Shown: in pieces, positions 16,750-26,850 of the stretch
Position numbering within the stretch: position 1 is the first letter of the stretch
Layout: every line of letters starts with the position of its first letter
Virus record (IMG/VR): IMGVR_UViG_3300024308_000024
Coordinates: 47,816 to 111,815 of that record
Reading direction: 5' to 3' (one strand)
Source of the DNA: a virus
DNA: 64,000 nucleotides
Notes under the pieces: model-generated
Database searches by the model: none
Told to the model about the DNA's origin: nothing
What the model saw: only the letters and a program-made list of their open reading frames with translations
Program-made: the position numbers and the translations under genes

Positions 16750-18351
16750 TTGAGTCAACTACTCCAGCGGGCGGCGAAAGCAGTCGTACCGCCCTTTAAC
16801 CCACACGTGAAAGAAGGCGTGGTGTACACCCACCTCAAACACGCCATGTCTCACATTGACATGATCTGGCGCTGTGCTGCAGAAGACTGGCCAGAGTCTG
16901 TCAAGTACTTACGAATGGAACGCTGTACTCCAGAAGAACACTTTAACTTCGTCTCTGGAAAACGGCATGGAAAGCACCAATTAGAAATGGCACCTACCGA
17001 TGTCTTTTTAACCAAAGTGTATCTTTCCTACCAAGGGCGTCAACTCGAGCCTCGGTATTTGTATTTACCTTTTACGGATCAAGCAGGCAGAATACGCTTA
17101 CGTGGTCCAGAACACACCATCCATCCAGTACTGGCTGACATTACGATCTCCGTGACAAAAAACGGGATCTATATGCCGTTCAGTCGTAGCAAGCTCACAT
17201 ACGAGCGCTTGAGTCACTCCTTCCAACAAAACGGGAAACCAGCGACAGGCTATGCGGTGTGGAGCGGCGTGCACTCCTACGCTGAAAAAGAATCAGGTAA
17301 GAACGTCATGTACACCACACTGACACATTACTTGTTCTGTAAGTTTGGAGTGATCGGTACGTTTAAACGCATCTTTGGGGAGACGTGTAACGTACAGCTG
17401 TTTGGTCCAGAACGTAAACTCTCAGACTTCCCAGAATCCGATTGGGTGATCTGTACGTCGTTAGGGGTAGCTCCAAAAACGATTCGCGGTGTAGCGAGGA
17501 AAATGTACCGTCCTTCTAAAGTACGGTTAGCGATCCCACGGGAGTTTTGGAATGAGTTTAGCTGTAACTTAATTGCTGGGTTTTTCTACGTGGTGGATAA
17601 CTATCCAGAACGGTTACTCCCTCAGTACTGTGATCACGTACGGGTGTGGACAACCATTCTGGGGTTGATTATCTTCAAGAATGACTCACGGGAAGGGAAG
17701 GTGTATGAAAACACCTTGGTGCATTTGGACTCCACTGATTCCTACGTGGATGCAGTGGTGCGGGAAGAGCTTGCTGAAGCAGGTATTTATTGCAATGATA
17801 CCTACGAGTTCTTTGCGTACGTCATCCAAAACATCTCGATGTGGATCATGACCACCAACCCTGGGACCATGCATGGAAAACGCTTACGCGTACTGCGGTA
17901 TGTGTTATCAGACATCGTGCAAGCGATCTTTAAGTTCTCATTCCGTATTAAGAATGACAACCGACGGCAGCTGAACGAGCGGCGTCTGACAATGGCAATC
18001 TCTAAGTACATCAAACCCGAACTGATCTTTAACCTCTCCAGAGGGCATGGGGAAGTAAGCGTGGTGTCGTCTCCTGGAGACAATATGGCGTATAAGTTCA
18101 CTGGTGCGTTGGTGTTACAAAGTGATGCTACAGGGGGACGTAGCCGGAGTAAAGTCAGTTTGACCGATCCCGCACGTGCGCTGCATTCCAGTATCGCCAG
18201 TGTTGGTAGTTACCCCAACCAACCGAAGTCAGACCCCACAGGCCGTGGTAAGTTAAACTTAGCTGCAAACGTCCAAGCAGATGGAACGGTGTTACCGAAC
18301 CCCGAGTTCCAACCTTTGCTGGATCGTGCACAAGAGATCTTTGAACGTTAA
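16750..18351 (+). CDS. Possible phage RNA polymerase beta-type subunit (N-terminal part)
   Basis: 533 aa, starting at TTG 16750 behind a very strong AGGAGGAAAG site. Two regions recall bacterial RpoB: residues about 100-155 (L-P-F-x-D-x-x-G-x-I-R-L-R-G-x-E, like the RpoB 'G-x-F-I-I-N-G-x-E' segment) and the C-terminus (A-L-H-S-S-I ... P-K-S-D-P-T-G-R-G-K-L-N-L, then D-G-T-V-L-P-N-P), like the RpoB region around 'P-T-H-Y-G-R-x-C-P-x-E-T-P-E-G'. phiKZ-like phages split beta into two polypeptides, one of them encoded close to the capsid gene, which fits the position here. This is a remembered-pattern call; a virion protein of other function is the alternative. Confidence 0.45.
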   Translation: MSQLLQRAAKAVVPPFNPHVKEGVVYTHLKHAMSHIDMIWRCAAEDWPESVKYLRMERCTPEEHFNFVSGKRHGKHQLEMAPTDVFLTKVYLSYQGRQLEPRYLYLPFTDQAGRIRLRGPEHTIHPVLADITISVTKNGIYMPFSRSKLTYERLSHSFQQNGKPATGYAVWSGVHSYAEKESGKNVMYTTLTHYLFCKFGVIGTFKRIFGETCNVQLFGPERKLSDFPESDWVICTSLGVAPKTIRGVARKMYRPSKVRLAIPREFWNEFSCNLIAGFFYVVDNYPERLLPQYCDHVRVWTTILGLIIFKNDSREGKVYENTLVHLDSTDSYVDAVVREELAEAGIYCNDTYEFFAYVIQNISMWIMTTNPGTMHGKRLRVLRYVLSDIVQAIFKFSFRIKNDNRRQLNERRLTMAISKYIKPELIFNLSRGHGEVSVVSSPGDNMAYKFTGALVLQSDATGGRSRSKVSLTDPARALHSSIASVGSYPNQPKSDPTGRGKLNLAANVQADGTVLPNPEFQPLLDRAQEIFER

Positions 18352-18381
18352 AAGAATAAAAGGTAAAGAAGGAAAAGGTAC

Positions 18382-20208
18382 ATGAGTAATTTAATTCAAT
18401 TAGTCCACACTGAGTTGGTGCAGTTCGTAAACCAGTACGCTAACAATGGCGTAATGTACAGGACGTTAGCGGACTACTGCCGTGTTCCACAGAACATGCA
18501 GAAGCTAACACAAAACACCAATGCAGTAGCGGTGATGTTCCAAGCCACACAACTGCAAATGGCGCAAAGCGGATCGTACATCCGTGAAGCGGTGAAAATC
18601 TCTGCGGGTGTGCAGGCAGCGACACTGGTGTCTCAGAACCCGAATCTGTTGTACCAAATGTCTCCACAAGAGCAAGCGGACTACAACGCTATGCTCAACA
18701 CACGAGCACAGCTGGATCGTGACTTAATGAATTTTGAGCAGCGTTTACAGCAGGCTCCAAATACATACGTCCCTCCAGTACACGCTCGTCCATCAGAGCC
18801 GATGTCGACGTACTTCCCACAGCAGCAGTACCAACCGCAGGTGGTTGTACCAAACCACATTCCGGTCTCTGGGAGTTACCAACCTCAGCAGGTAAGTTTA
18901 GCAACCTCTGCTATCCATACCCCTGTACAAACCCATACGACTGTGAGTGCTCCTATGGCCTCTACAGCAACCCCCGTGGAGGTACTTGTGAGTCGCAAAG
19001 TGTATCCAGCAGGTTGTCCTGCTAGTTTAGTCTTCCAAGCGCTAGACGGCGTTGTAAAAACTAGCACTGTCGTAGACGGTGTGTGTATAGAACGGATAGA
19101 AGAGGACCCAACCGTGCGGTTAGAAGATCATTTATTCACTGGCTTAGTCACTCCTACGACCATTGACGTAGGTGACGTCTTAGGCGGTCAGAACTTCTGG
19201 GACTTTATTGTAGACGTTCCACGTAGTAGTGCAAAAGCTACAGACTCTCCACTGTATCAAGCCACAGACAGCGTAGAGCTCTTTGAGCGCTTAGAGCCGA
19301 TTTACGCCCCTGGTGTACTGGCTGCACTGACTCCTGCGACTCTGATGCGTCAGGAGCGTATAGCGAAGGGTGGAGAAGCGTACCAAAATGGCGTAGGCTA
19401 CTTTACAGTGATCTCTCACCAACTGGTGTGCGCATTTGACTCTGACGCGAATATGTCGGATGACCAGAAGCTGGAGTACAAGTTATTCAGTGACTACGAG
19501 CAAGGCCTCAAAGGGTTCTTCGATTACGGTACACATCTGAATGAACTTTCGGTAGATGCGTTACTGGAGTTACTGACTCCAGCACTGAGTTGCGCAAAGA
19601 GCGAAATCGTTCGTTTGTTAGCCGGGGACTTAAACACCCGACTGACACGGATGTACAACACGTATCGTCAATACTCTGTAGGAGATCAGTCGTTTGAGAT
19701 GACGAGTTTCTCAGCAGACTACGAACCAGCGAACGAACGCTTACGTAGTTTTGCAAAAGAACGTTTCGGTCCAAACTGGAATTCTTTAGTGGGTATACCA
19801 GCCCACATGAAACAGTTGATCAAACGAGCGTGTAACTACTGTCACGTGAGCGCAGAGGAACTTGAGAAAGCTCCTTATTTACGTCAGCTGACGGTAGACC
19901 ACAACTCTGAGTTCGTGACGCGCAGCATCTGGCGTCGTGAGGTTTCTTTAGTCGCACAGATTCCAATGCTCTCAGCACAGCTTGGGATTCTGATGGAAGA
20001 AGCCATTGGTGCAGTCACTCGTGAGTCGTTCCCTGCTTTACACAGCTTCTTAGGAACGCTGGTAGAGAAAGGCGTAACGTCGAAGTACGGTCATACTCGT
20101 CGGTTCTTTACTACGCAAGACAATCAGATCTTCGAACTGATTGCTCTGAACAAAGACGCAGATGGTAGTACAACCTACGTGATTCGTTACAGCGCCACCG
20201 AGTTATAA
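18382..20208 (+). CDS. Hypothetical protein, 608 aa
   Basis: ATG 18382 follows AAGAAGGAAAAGG, 30 bases after the RNA-polymerase-like gene. The N-terminal 130 residues are helical; residues 130-200 are a low-complexity linker rich in Q, P and S; the rest is a mixed domain. No catalytic motif found. A Q/P-rich linker between two domains suits a structural or scaffold-type protein. Ends at a UUCG terminator. Confidence 0.65.
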   Translation: MSNLIQLVHTELVQFVNQYANNGVMYRTLADYCRVPQNMQKLTQNTNAVAVMFQATQLQMAQSGSYIREAVKISAGVQAATLVSQNPNLLYQMSPQEQADYNAMLNTRAQLDRDLMNFEQRLQQAPNTYVPPVHARPSEPMSTYFPQQQYQPQVVVPNHIPVSGSYQPQQVSLATSAIHTPVQTHTTVSAPMASTATPVEVLVSRKVYPAGCPASLVFQALDGVVKTSTVVDGVCIERIEEDPTVRLEDHLFTGLVTPTTIDVGDVLGGQNFWDFIVDVPRSSAKATDSPLYQATDSVELFERLEPIYAPGVLAALTPATLMRQERIAKGGEAYQNGVGYFTVISHQLVCAFDSDANMSDDQKLEYKLFSDYEQGLKGFFDYGTHLNELSVDALLELLTPALSCAKSEIVRLLAGDLNTRLTRMYNTYRQYSVGDQSFEMTSFSADYEPANERLRSFAKERFGPNWNSLVGIPAHMKQLIKRACNYCHVSAEELEKAPYLRQLTVDHNSEFVTRSIWRREVSLVAQIPMLSAQLGILMEEAIGAVTRESFPALHSFLGTLVEKGVTSKYGHTRRFFTTQDNQIFELIALNKDADGSTTYVIRYSATEL

Positions 20209-20243
20209 CAACACTTGTACCTCTCCTTCACAGGGGAATTTTG

Positions 20244-20273
20244 AAGAGGAGCCTTCGGGTTCCTCTTTTTTTT
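20244..20273 (+). terminator. Intrinsic terminator
   Basis: Stem AAGAGGAGCC / GGTTCCTCTT with one G-T wobble, TTCG loop and eight or more T. Strong rightward terminator. Confidence 0.9.
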
Positions 20274-20318
20274 GGTTTAAATTCTATGTGTTCTTTTTTT
20301 CCCTTGAGAGGGGTTCAA

Positions 20319-21029
20319 ATGGTTACTTCCTTAAAGAGTGCTTTACTGTCTGTAGAGTCTTTACTTGCCTTAGAGTCTATGGTAGACGGACAAGCACGCA
20401 AAGAGATTGAGTTGGTGTTCTACACGCAGTTTACTCCAGAGCAGTTTGTAGAGTTACAAGCTAAAGCGATCAGCACAGAAATCCAAGAGCAGTTTAGTCA
20501 CCGTGCCGAAAACGGGACGATACGCATGCGGGCCTGCACAGACCGTTACAGTCGGGTATCCGAAGACGCTATAGAAGACGAGTACATCCTGACGACGAAA
20601 GTCTGGTCCAGTGATGACTCGTTTGGTAAAAGTGAAGTCGAAGTAGAATCCAGTCGTGCGATGTTTATGCATTTCAAAACTCTGTTTACAGAAGGAATGT
20701 ACAAGCAAAGGTTTCGTGTGAGTGGTCCTACCGTCAGTCATCCAGACCAACCCGACGAAAAGACTCAACTGGTGTACGAAGTGGACGTCTTCTTTACAGA
20801 CAGTGACGCTATCTGTCCGTGGGTGAAAATCGACTTAGAGTTACCAGAGTACTTAGAGTCTACACGGAATGACTACAAAGTCTTACCAGAGTGGTTACAA
20901 GGCAGTGACTTAATCACCGCACAACACGGAGAGAAAACTCCTGAGATAGAAACACAGATCAAGAGTCTATACCGTGACCATTTCTCTGTGATCCCACAAG
21001 GTCGTCCTCGCTTAGAAATGAAAGCATAA
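20319..21029 (+). CDS. CYTH-like domain protein, 236 aa
   Basis: ATG 20319 (after TTGAGAGGGG) is preferred over upstream starts that lie inside the terminator. The order E-I-E-L-V-F near residue 25, G-x-I-R-x-R-A-C near 61, a central I-L-T-T-K-V and a late W-V-K-I-D-L-E-L-P matches the beta-strand pattern of the CYTH superfamily (triphosphate tunnel enzymes such as CyaB and thiamine triphosphatase), which hydrolyse or bind triphosphates using a metal. The lysine of the classical E-x-E-x-K motif is replaced by F, so activity is uncertain. It stands alone between two terminators. Confidence 0.6.
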   Translation: MVTSLKSALLSVESLLALESMVDGQARKEIELVFYTQFTPEQFVELQAKAISTEIQEQFSHRAENGTIRMRACTDRYSRVSEDAIEDEYILTTKVWSSDDSFGKSEVEVESSRAMFMHFKTLFTEGMYKQRFRVSGPTVSHPDQPDEKTQLVYEVDVFFTDSDAICPWVKIDLELPEYLESTRNDYKVLPEWLQGSDLITAQHGEKTPEIETQIKSLYRDHFSVIPQGRPRLEMKA

Positions 21030-21058
21030 AGGGAGGAGCTCAAGCTCCTCCCTATGCT
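21023..21058. terminator. Bidirectional terminator
   Basis: GGGAGGAGCT / AGCTCCTCCC (21031-21052), extended by AGCATA / TATGCT on either side. It separates the convergent CYTH (plus) and portal (minus) genes and can serve both. Confidence 0.8.
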
Positions 21059-21065
21059 GGTCTAC

Positions 21066-23786
21066 TTACGTAGGTTCTTCGTCTAATCCAGGTTCTTCTT
21101 TCGGAGTTTCTTCGGCGGTAGCCTCAGGCTCTTCTGTTTCCTCTGGTTCAGTTTCCGTTTCTTCCGTTTCAGGCTCTTCGTCTAAGTTGAAGTCGTCTCC
21201 AAACGAGTCGTCTCCACCAAAGTCGTCATCCCCTCCTGTGTCTTCTGTGGTATCGGTGGTCGTCGTGTCATCCGACGCCGCAGGCTCTTGCTCTAACTCC
21301 GCATTCACTTGCTCGTTTCGTTTGTCGTTGTAGTACGCCACCCCTTTCACAAAGTCCCCAATCGTGACCTGTAACGCCTCGTATAAAGCCAAGTGGTCTT
21401 CTTTTAAGTTGAATCCCGTTTGCTCTAACTCGTCGTTGTTCAGTAACTCTTGCAGTTCTGGTAGGATGTTGTTTTCTGCCATGAACTTCCGAGTGAAGTA
21501 ACTGATCACAGCCGCTTTGGTTTGATCGTAGCGATCAGAGCCTTCACTCCCACCCATCGCAGCCAATACGTCACGCGGTAAGAATTCTTCCACTGCTTGT
21601 TTCAGCAAGTCTTGGTAGTTTGTCAGTAAGTCACGTGTCGTTTCCAGTTTGGTAGAGTCTGGAGCAGGTAGTGTGATCTTCAGTGAATCCAAGAACGATT
21701 CCAGTACGTCATCTGGCGCAACGTCTTGAATGTCCTCACCCGTTTGGTCGTCTTTCAATACAGGTTTGGATTCATCGTTGATGTACTCTACGATTTTCGT
21801 GTACAATTCTTTTAACAAACCCCCAGATGCTTGCGTGTACTTACGTACGTGATCTACCAAGAACTCACTGGTTGTTTCTTGGTACACTGCAACGCGTTTG
21901 TTCAGTAACGCATTAGACTGAATCACAGAGGCTGCAAAGTCAGCACCTGATGCCGTATCGATAGTTTCAGGAGTTAAACCAAACGACATCAACCAACGCT
22001 TACGCATCGTGTCGTCAAAGTTAGAGTCAATCTCCACCCGGTTAGACTGGATGTCATTCTGAGAGACTTTCGTTTCAGGATATGCAGGGTGTCCTGTGAC
22101 GTTGACTTCAATCCCTGCCATCCTCACGTTGTCTTGGATTTGTACAGGAGAAAAACTACCAATCGGGTACGCACCGCCTTGCACACGAGCGATTTCCGTC
22201 ACCAGCATATCCACCGCTTTACGTGGGTCTTCTTCTCGTGGGTCTAACTGGATCTCGATACTTCGACGTGCGGTAGAGTTCTTAATCGCAGTCAATGTGT
22301 TGGTTACAGTTAACACCGCACGGATACTGGAGAGAATCTTTGAGCGTTCGATCAGCGAGACCCCAATCCCAAAGTCGTCGTAGTCATACGCCACGTACGT
22401 CATCAGCTCTTCTGGAATCCAGAGTAGTTGCGTACGCTGGTTCGCAAGCTGACGCGCTAACATAATGCGGTAGGCCTCTTCAGGTTTAGCGATCTCTACG
22501 TCCTGTCCGTTGATTCCGTTCTTGATCCGAGACTTCAGCTCTTGGTCCACCACCATCCCGTACGCCTGATACATCTTTGACATATCTACCGTTTGGTCGT
22601 CGTGGATTAACCCCGTACTGTATTGGTTCAAACGACTCAGTAAGTCAGTCGCTCCACGTTCACCTGAGTTCTGTCCCATCCGGTTCAGTCGAGAGTTTAA
22701 CTGGTTGTAGTAACTACTCGCCTGAGCACGTGACAATGGATTACCTAATTCATCAATCAGAATAAAGTAGCCCACTGCTGTTTTAGGAGAACCCGGTAGG
22801 GTGACAGGAATTACCGCCTCAGCAGGGCAATGTAAGACCAACGGATGGCCAATCGGAGCACGACTGGCCTGTGCGGTTGTTGCAACGGTTTGTACTTCCC
22901 GCACCAACATTTGTTTATTCCGATACAGACTGTTCAGGTCATTCGGATTCCCTTTCTGCTCTTTGTGCTTCACTGTGACTTTAATCGCTTCAAGTGAACT
23001 ACGCGTTGCGTTAGGTAAGTGATCACGGATCTTCTGTTTAGTGACGTTCTTACGTAACTCGTGTGAGAGCTTCGGAAGTTTCAGTGCGTCGAAACTATCG
23101 ATCACGGTAATCAAGCCATCGCCAATCGCCAACTTTGGATCGTACGCTGCGGTGGGTTTGGCTGACCCCATCGCTGACTCTAATGCAGCCCGTGGGGTAG
23201 GTGACGCTGGTTCTCTGGTCGGGTTTCCAAGAAAGCCCAACGGGCGCAGTGTCGTACCTGACTCGTCAAAGTAGCTTTTAAAGGCTTCATTTGCTAACCG
23301 TGGCTTGACGTTAATCAGATCGTCTATGGACGACTCTGGTAGCACCACTAAAGGGTGAGAGCCTTTCTCAAACAACGCATCCGACAGCCACTCCGGAAGG
23401 TCATTTTTAATCTTATAGACTTTCTCGAAGTGCTCGCGTAGCACTTTCAGTAAGTCGTTACTAAGCGCTGGAGCCAGCACGGAGTTCTCCACTTTCCATG
23501 TAAGCTCAGGGGAGCGTAAGTCATTTGGACTTACGATGCACGACACGAGGATCTGTCTGACGAGTTCTGTCTCTGGAAGAATCGCGAAGATATTCCTTGC
23601 ATCTTCAATCCGCGTGGCGGTCGTTTGTGAGAGTTTAGAAAGCGTAGACGTCTCTGGTGCTATGGCTCCATTTCGAATAGGTGCTGCATGGCGTTGATCT
23701 TTGACTAACTTCAGAGCAACGGCTGCTCCGACTGGGTTTTCTCGAAACGCCTGTAGTCTTTTTCCTTGAGTAATCACTGGTTTCAT
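21066..23786 (-). CDS. Portal protein, 906 aa
   Basis: The dodecameric ring through which DNA enters and leaves the head. Start chosen at ATG 23786 (AGAAAGG site upstream); the 30 extra residues of the longer frame read as untranslated leader. Supporting features: I-V-S-P-N-D early (about residue 83), the P-E-E-L-M-T-Y-V segment followed by G-I-G-V-S-L-I-E-R-S, and long helical stem-like stretches in the second half, as in T4-type and jumbo-phage portals. The last 80 residues are very acidic (D, E, T, P) and probably disordered. It is read opposite to its neighbours and starts only 45 bases from the divergent gene at 23832. Confidence 0.82.
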   Translation of the reverse strand: MKPVITQGKRLQAFRENPVGAAVALKLVKDQRHAAPIRNGAIAPETSTLSKLSQTTATRIEDARNIFAILPETELVRQILVSCIVSPNDLRSPELTWKVENSVLAPALSNDLLKVLREHFEKVYKIKNDLPEWLSDALFEKGSHPLVVLPESSIDDLINVKPRLANEAFKSYFDESGTTLRPLGFLGNPTREPASPTPRAALESAMGSAKPTAAYDPKLAIGDGLITVIDSFDALKLPKLSHELRKNVTKQKIRDHLPNATRSSLEAIKVTVKHKEQKGNPNDLNSLYRNKQMLVREVQTVATTAQASRAPIGHPLVLHCPAEAVIPVTLPGSPKTAVGYFILIDELGNPLSRAQASSYYNQLNSRLNRMGQNSGERGATDLLSRLNQYSTGLIHDDQTVDMSKMYQAYGMVVDQELKSRIKNGINGQDVEIAKPEEAYRIMLARQLANQRTQLLWIPEELMTYVAYDYDDFGIGVSLIERSKILSSIRAVLTVTNTLTAIKNSTARRSIEIQLDPREEDPRKAVDMLVTEIARVQGGAYPIGSFSPVQIQDNVRMAGIEVNVTGHPAYPETKVSQNDIQSNRVEIDSNFDDTMRKRWLMSFGLTPETIDTASGADFAASVIQSNALLNKRVAVYQETTSEFLVDHVRKYTQASGGLLKELYTKIVEYINDESKPVLKDDQTGEDIQDVAPDDVLESFLDSLKITLPAPDSTKLETTRDLLTNYQDLLKQAVEEFLPRDVLAAMGGSEGSDRYDQTKAAVISYFTRKFMAENNILPELQELLNNDELEQTGFNLKEDHLALYEALQVTIGDFVKGVAYYNDKRNEQVNAELEQEPAASDDTTTTDTTEDTGGDDDFGGDDSFGDDFNLDEEPETEETETEPEETEEPEATAEETPKEEPGLDEEPT

Positions 23787-23831
23787 GAGTGGAACCTTTC
23801 TGTGTTTTTTTAAAAAAGAGAGAACCAATAA

Positions 23832-25937
23832 ATGACCGATTCGTACCAGAAGATATACCGTCAGGGTATATTTCAACTCGCACGTTCGTTCGTGGTGAAA
23901 TCGGTAGCCACGGCTATGGCCATGAACAACAAGATCTTACGAGAATCGGTCGTCACTGGACAGACCGTGCTTTTAGAGCAACCCCAGACGTGGCGCTACT
24001 ATTTACATCTTGCAGGTGAGTACCATCCATTAGACACTCCGATGACTGTGATCTCATTAGACACGACGTTGGAGATTCCATTTACAAAAGCAGCGTTAGT
24101 CGACCACCGATTGACGTTACGGACGTATCGTCGTGGCGGTAGTTTTTACAACGAGCTATTGGCTAAGTACCCAGAACAAGTGCTATTGATCAAAGGGATA
24201 CTGAACCCAGTCCCTTTGTCTGTCTCTATTGCTGCACAAGACCATACGATTCTGGCGTGGGACAGAACGCTTGTAGAACCCCAAGAAGACGACTTGATCC
24301 TCCGTGTGCAAGGGTACATGCAACGCTACTTGGCTCGCTGGTATGACTCCGATCAAGTCTTTGCGCACAACTGCTATCCAGCTGCCGTGTATGGAGAACT
24401 CTTCAGTCACGTTCCAGCGTGGATAGAAACCGTACGGCAAGAAAATGTCCGTACGAATCGTGCGCACAGTTACCACATCTGGAATTACTTGGATGGCTTT
24501 GGGAATTTCTCTGTGCATCGCAGAGCCCTCACGACTGAGCAGGCGTTGTGGTTGTATCGGAACATGCAGTGGTTGCGTACCAACGGTGGGAAAGAACACA
24601 CCTTCCAGACGTTAGTAGAACACTTACTGACTAAACGGAATATCCCTTTAGGTCAGCACTACGTGAAACAGCTCACCGAAGGGTTAGAGGACAACCTATA
24701 CCCAGAGTTACAACTCGATCGGTTAGCGCTCAATCGAATCGATGAGAATCCATACACCGACCGTATCCGTAGCTTAGAAGAAATCGTTGAGTTACAGATT
24801 CCCTACGCGCGAGACAACGACAAAGACGTCGCTGAAGAGAAGGTCAACGTACGACACGACTTAGAGCGTACACGACTTGCGTCTTTACCAACGAAAGTGT
24901 TAGAGTCTGTGATGGTGGATAACACCAATCGTAAACCGTACGCGTTGTCTGACGTGTTACTAGACCACTGGATTTTCTTAAGTACTTACCAACGCTACGG
25001 TGCAGTGATCACTGTACGTAACCCCAACAACGGGGACTTGATCCGGATGTCGGTCAAAGAAGCAGCGGTCTGGTACGTGTATGCAATGAACCGAGTGAAT
25101 GGGTTTGAGATCTTGGAGCAAGAGATCCAACCGTACGAGGTCAACTTCGTACGACGTCGTGTACCACCAACCACCAGTGAACTCCAGAGCATGTCGTCTC
25201 GTTTAACAGACGCTGACATTCAAGAAACACTTTCAGACTTGATCCCTATTGAGTTTGTGGTGTCTACTGAAGCGTTCTATTTCCTCTGTGGGGAAATCCA
25301 CCAACGGATGTTACTGCACCATCGTCAGTTCACTCGAGAAGAACGTCACGTCAAACGAGGACAGCTTGAAGAAACCACGAATCGGTGTTATCGAAAAGCG
25401 ACGTGTGTGTTTGTAGACACGCCAACGACGTTTGAAGAGTTTTTCACTAGCCGTGGATGGAACTTACATTTACTTAATGACTCTGACATCCAACTGACGT
25501 TAGAGGAAACCATTCGTCTCGCTACTGGAGCGGACGTCAACTCTGAACTGACTCTAGCCGAATTGCAGAAGTCGTTACTGGCAGTCACAGCAGCACTGAG
25601 CGCATACTCAAATCAGTTTATCCCCACGATCAATTCCAGCTCAGCTATTGCACTGGAAGTATTACGTGCTCGGATCGACAACATCCAGAGTGTAGTGTCT
25701 GGAGAGAGCATGCTCCACCAAGCGGACATCACTCCACTGTCTGTGCGGTGTCGTACGTACAGTGTTGTGAAAACAGACGTAGGTCGTGCCTCTACCTTAC
25801 GGTTAGGAATGACGTATACGCCTCATCGTCTACGCGCAGAAACTCAGCTGCAACTCCAACCCCAAACACGAGTCGGGACACGGTATCGGTTAGCACTCTC
25901 TGAGAGTCGCATCTTGCGTGTGCGAGACAACACCTAA
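23832..25937 (+). CDS. Probable virion structural protein, 701 aa
   Basis: ATG 23832 is preceded by an AAAAAAGAGAGAA site and lies back to back with the portal start. Long soluble protein without membrane segments or an enzyme motif; the region 40-330 is rich in aromatics and the rest is mostly helical. In phiKZ-like genomes genes next to the portal encode head-neck or tail components, so I infer a virion role by position. Confidence 0.6.
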   Translation: MTDSYQKIYRQGIFQLARSFVVKSVATAMAMNNKILRESVVTGQTVLLEQPQTWRYYLHLAGEYHPLDTPMTVISLDTTLEIPFTKAALVDHRLTLRTYRRGGSFYNELLAKYPEQVLLIKGILNPVPLSVSIAAQDHTILAWDRTLVEPQEDDLILRVQGYMQRYLARWYDSDQVFAHNCYPAAVYGELFSHVPAWIETVRQENVRTNRAHSYHIWNYLDGFGNFSVHRRALTTEQALWLYRNMQWLRTNGGKEHTFQTLVEHLLTKRNIPLGQHYVKQLTEGLEDNLYPELQLDRLALNRIDENPYTDRIRSLEEIVELQIPYARDNDKDVAEEKVNVRHDLERTRLASLPTKVLESVMVDNTNRKPYALSDVLLDHWIFLSTYQRYGAVITVRNPNNGDLIRMSVKEAAVWYVYAMNRVNGFEILEQEIQPYEVNFVRRRVPPTTSELQSMSSRLTDADIQETLSDLIPIEFVVSTEAFYFLCGEIHQRMLLHHRQFTREERHVKRGQLEETTNRCYRKATCVFVDTPTTFEEFFTSRGWNLHLLNDSDIQLTLEETIRLATGADVNSELTLAELQKSLLAVTAALSAYSNQFIPTINSSSAIALEVLRARIDNIQSVVSGESMLHQADITPLSVRCRTYSVVKTDVGRASTLRLGMTYTPHRLRAETQLQLQPQTRVGTRYRLALSESRILRVRDNT

Positions 25938-25992
25938 ACCATCGTATGTCATTTAGTCCATTTTTACTTATAAAACAGAATTGAGGTGATCA

Positions 25993-26850
25993 ATGGCCAG
26001 CGAAATTATTACGCGGACCGTCTATGGGGCAGGACTCCAGAATGCTTTGTTGTTACGTCGACCGTACACGATACTGCCTAACTCTACATTAAACCAAGCG
26101 TTAGCCATCCAACACCCTTCTACGATTGCAGCAGGCGTCTACCCACAGGTAGGCTACTACGCGATTGGTCGTAAAGGCACACGGCGTTTAAACCACACTG
26201 AAAGTGGGGTAGGATATGATGCACCAGTGAAACACCGTCCACGTGATGCCGCACCGTTTGAAATCGTGCCTTTTGTTTTACGGTTAATCACCGATGACTT
26301 ACCGGAAGTAGAGCGAAACAAATACGCGTTACGTCGTCAAGAAGAACACGGTGGTTTACAGTACTACGCGTACTACTTAAAACGGTTGGATCTGTCGAAC
26401 ACCACGATTGACTACTCGTTAACGACCGTAGTAGGGGGTGTGGAGAACTCAGTGCCGTTTGTGCCGAACAGTGGGGATCTGTCTCCTACACAACCAGTGC
26501 TCCCACCGAGTACGTCTACCCCAGCATTAGAAGACGGTGACTTTCTAGAAGTCAGCTCTCCAGTGCCTGTGGTGTTCAGTGCACAAGACGTTCAAGAGTA
26601 CTACAACGTCTGTAGCGTACTCTACGGAGATCCACTGTTCTCTGTGGTGTCTGAGATTGCTGTGTGTAGTGGGTTAGACCGTGTGGTGAACGTACAAACC
26701 ACGGGGGGTGCTACCATTCCGTTCAACGAGGCAGTCGGTGTGCAGATCACTCACTTTATCTCGACGTACTACAGTTTAGCGTTTGTAAGTACGGGTTTTG
26801 ACATGACGTTTGACATTGGTGCTACCGAACCAATGTTAATTGAAGAGTAA
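25993..26850 (+). CDS. Probable virion structural protein, 285 aa
   Basis: Starts at ATG 25993 after TTGAGGTGATCA. Beta-rich, with a P/S/T-rich linker near residues 155-175 separating two domains. No catalytic motif. Its stop codon shares one base with the next ATG (26850). Structural role inferred from the neighbouring portal and 701-aa protein; it could be a neck or tail completion protein. Confidence 0.55.
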   Translation: MASEIITRTVYGAGLQNALLLRRPYTILPNSTLNQALAIQHPSTIAAGVYPQVGYYAIGRKGTRRLNHTESGVGYDAPVKHRPRDAAPFEIVPFVLRLITDDLPEVERNKYALRRQEEHGGLQYYAYYLKRLDLSNTTIDYSLTTVVGGVENSVPFVPNSGDLSPTQPVLPPSTSTPALEDGDFLEVSSPVPVVFSAQDVQEYYNVCSVLYGDPLFSVVSEIAVCSGLDRVVNVQTTGGATIPFNEAVGVQITHFISTYYSLAFVSTGFDMTFDIGATEPMLIEE

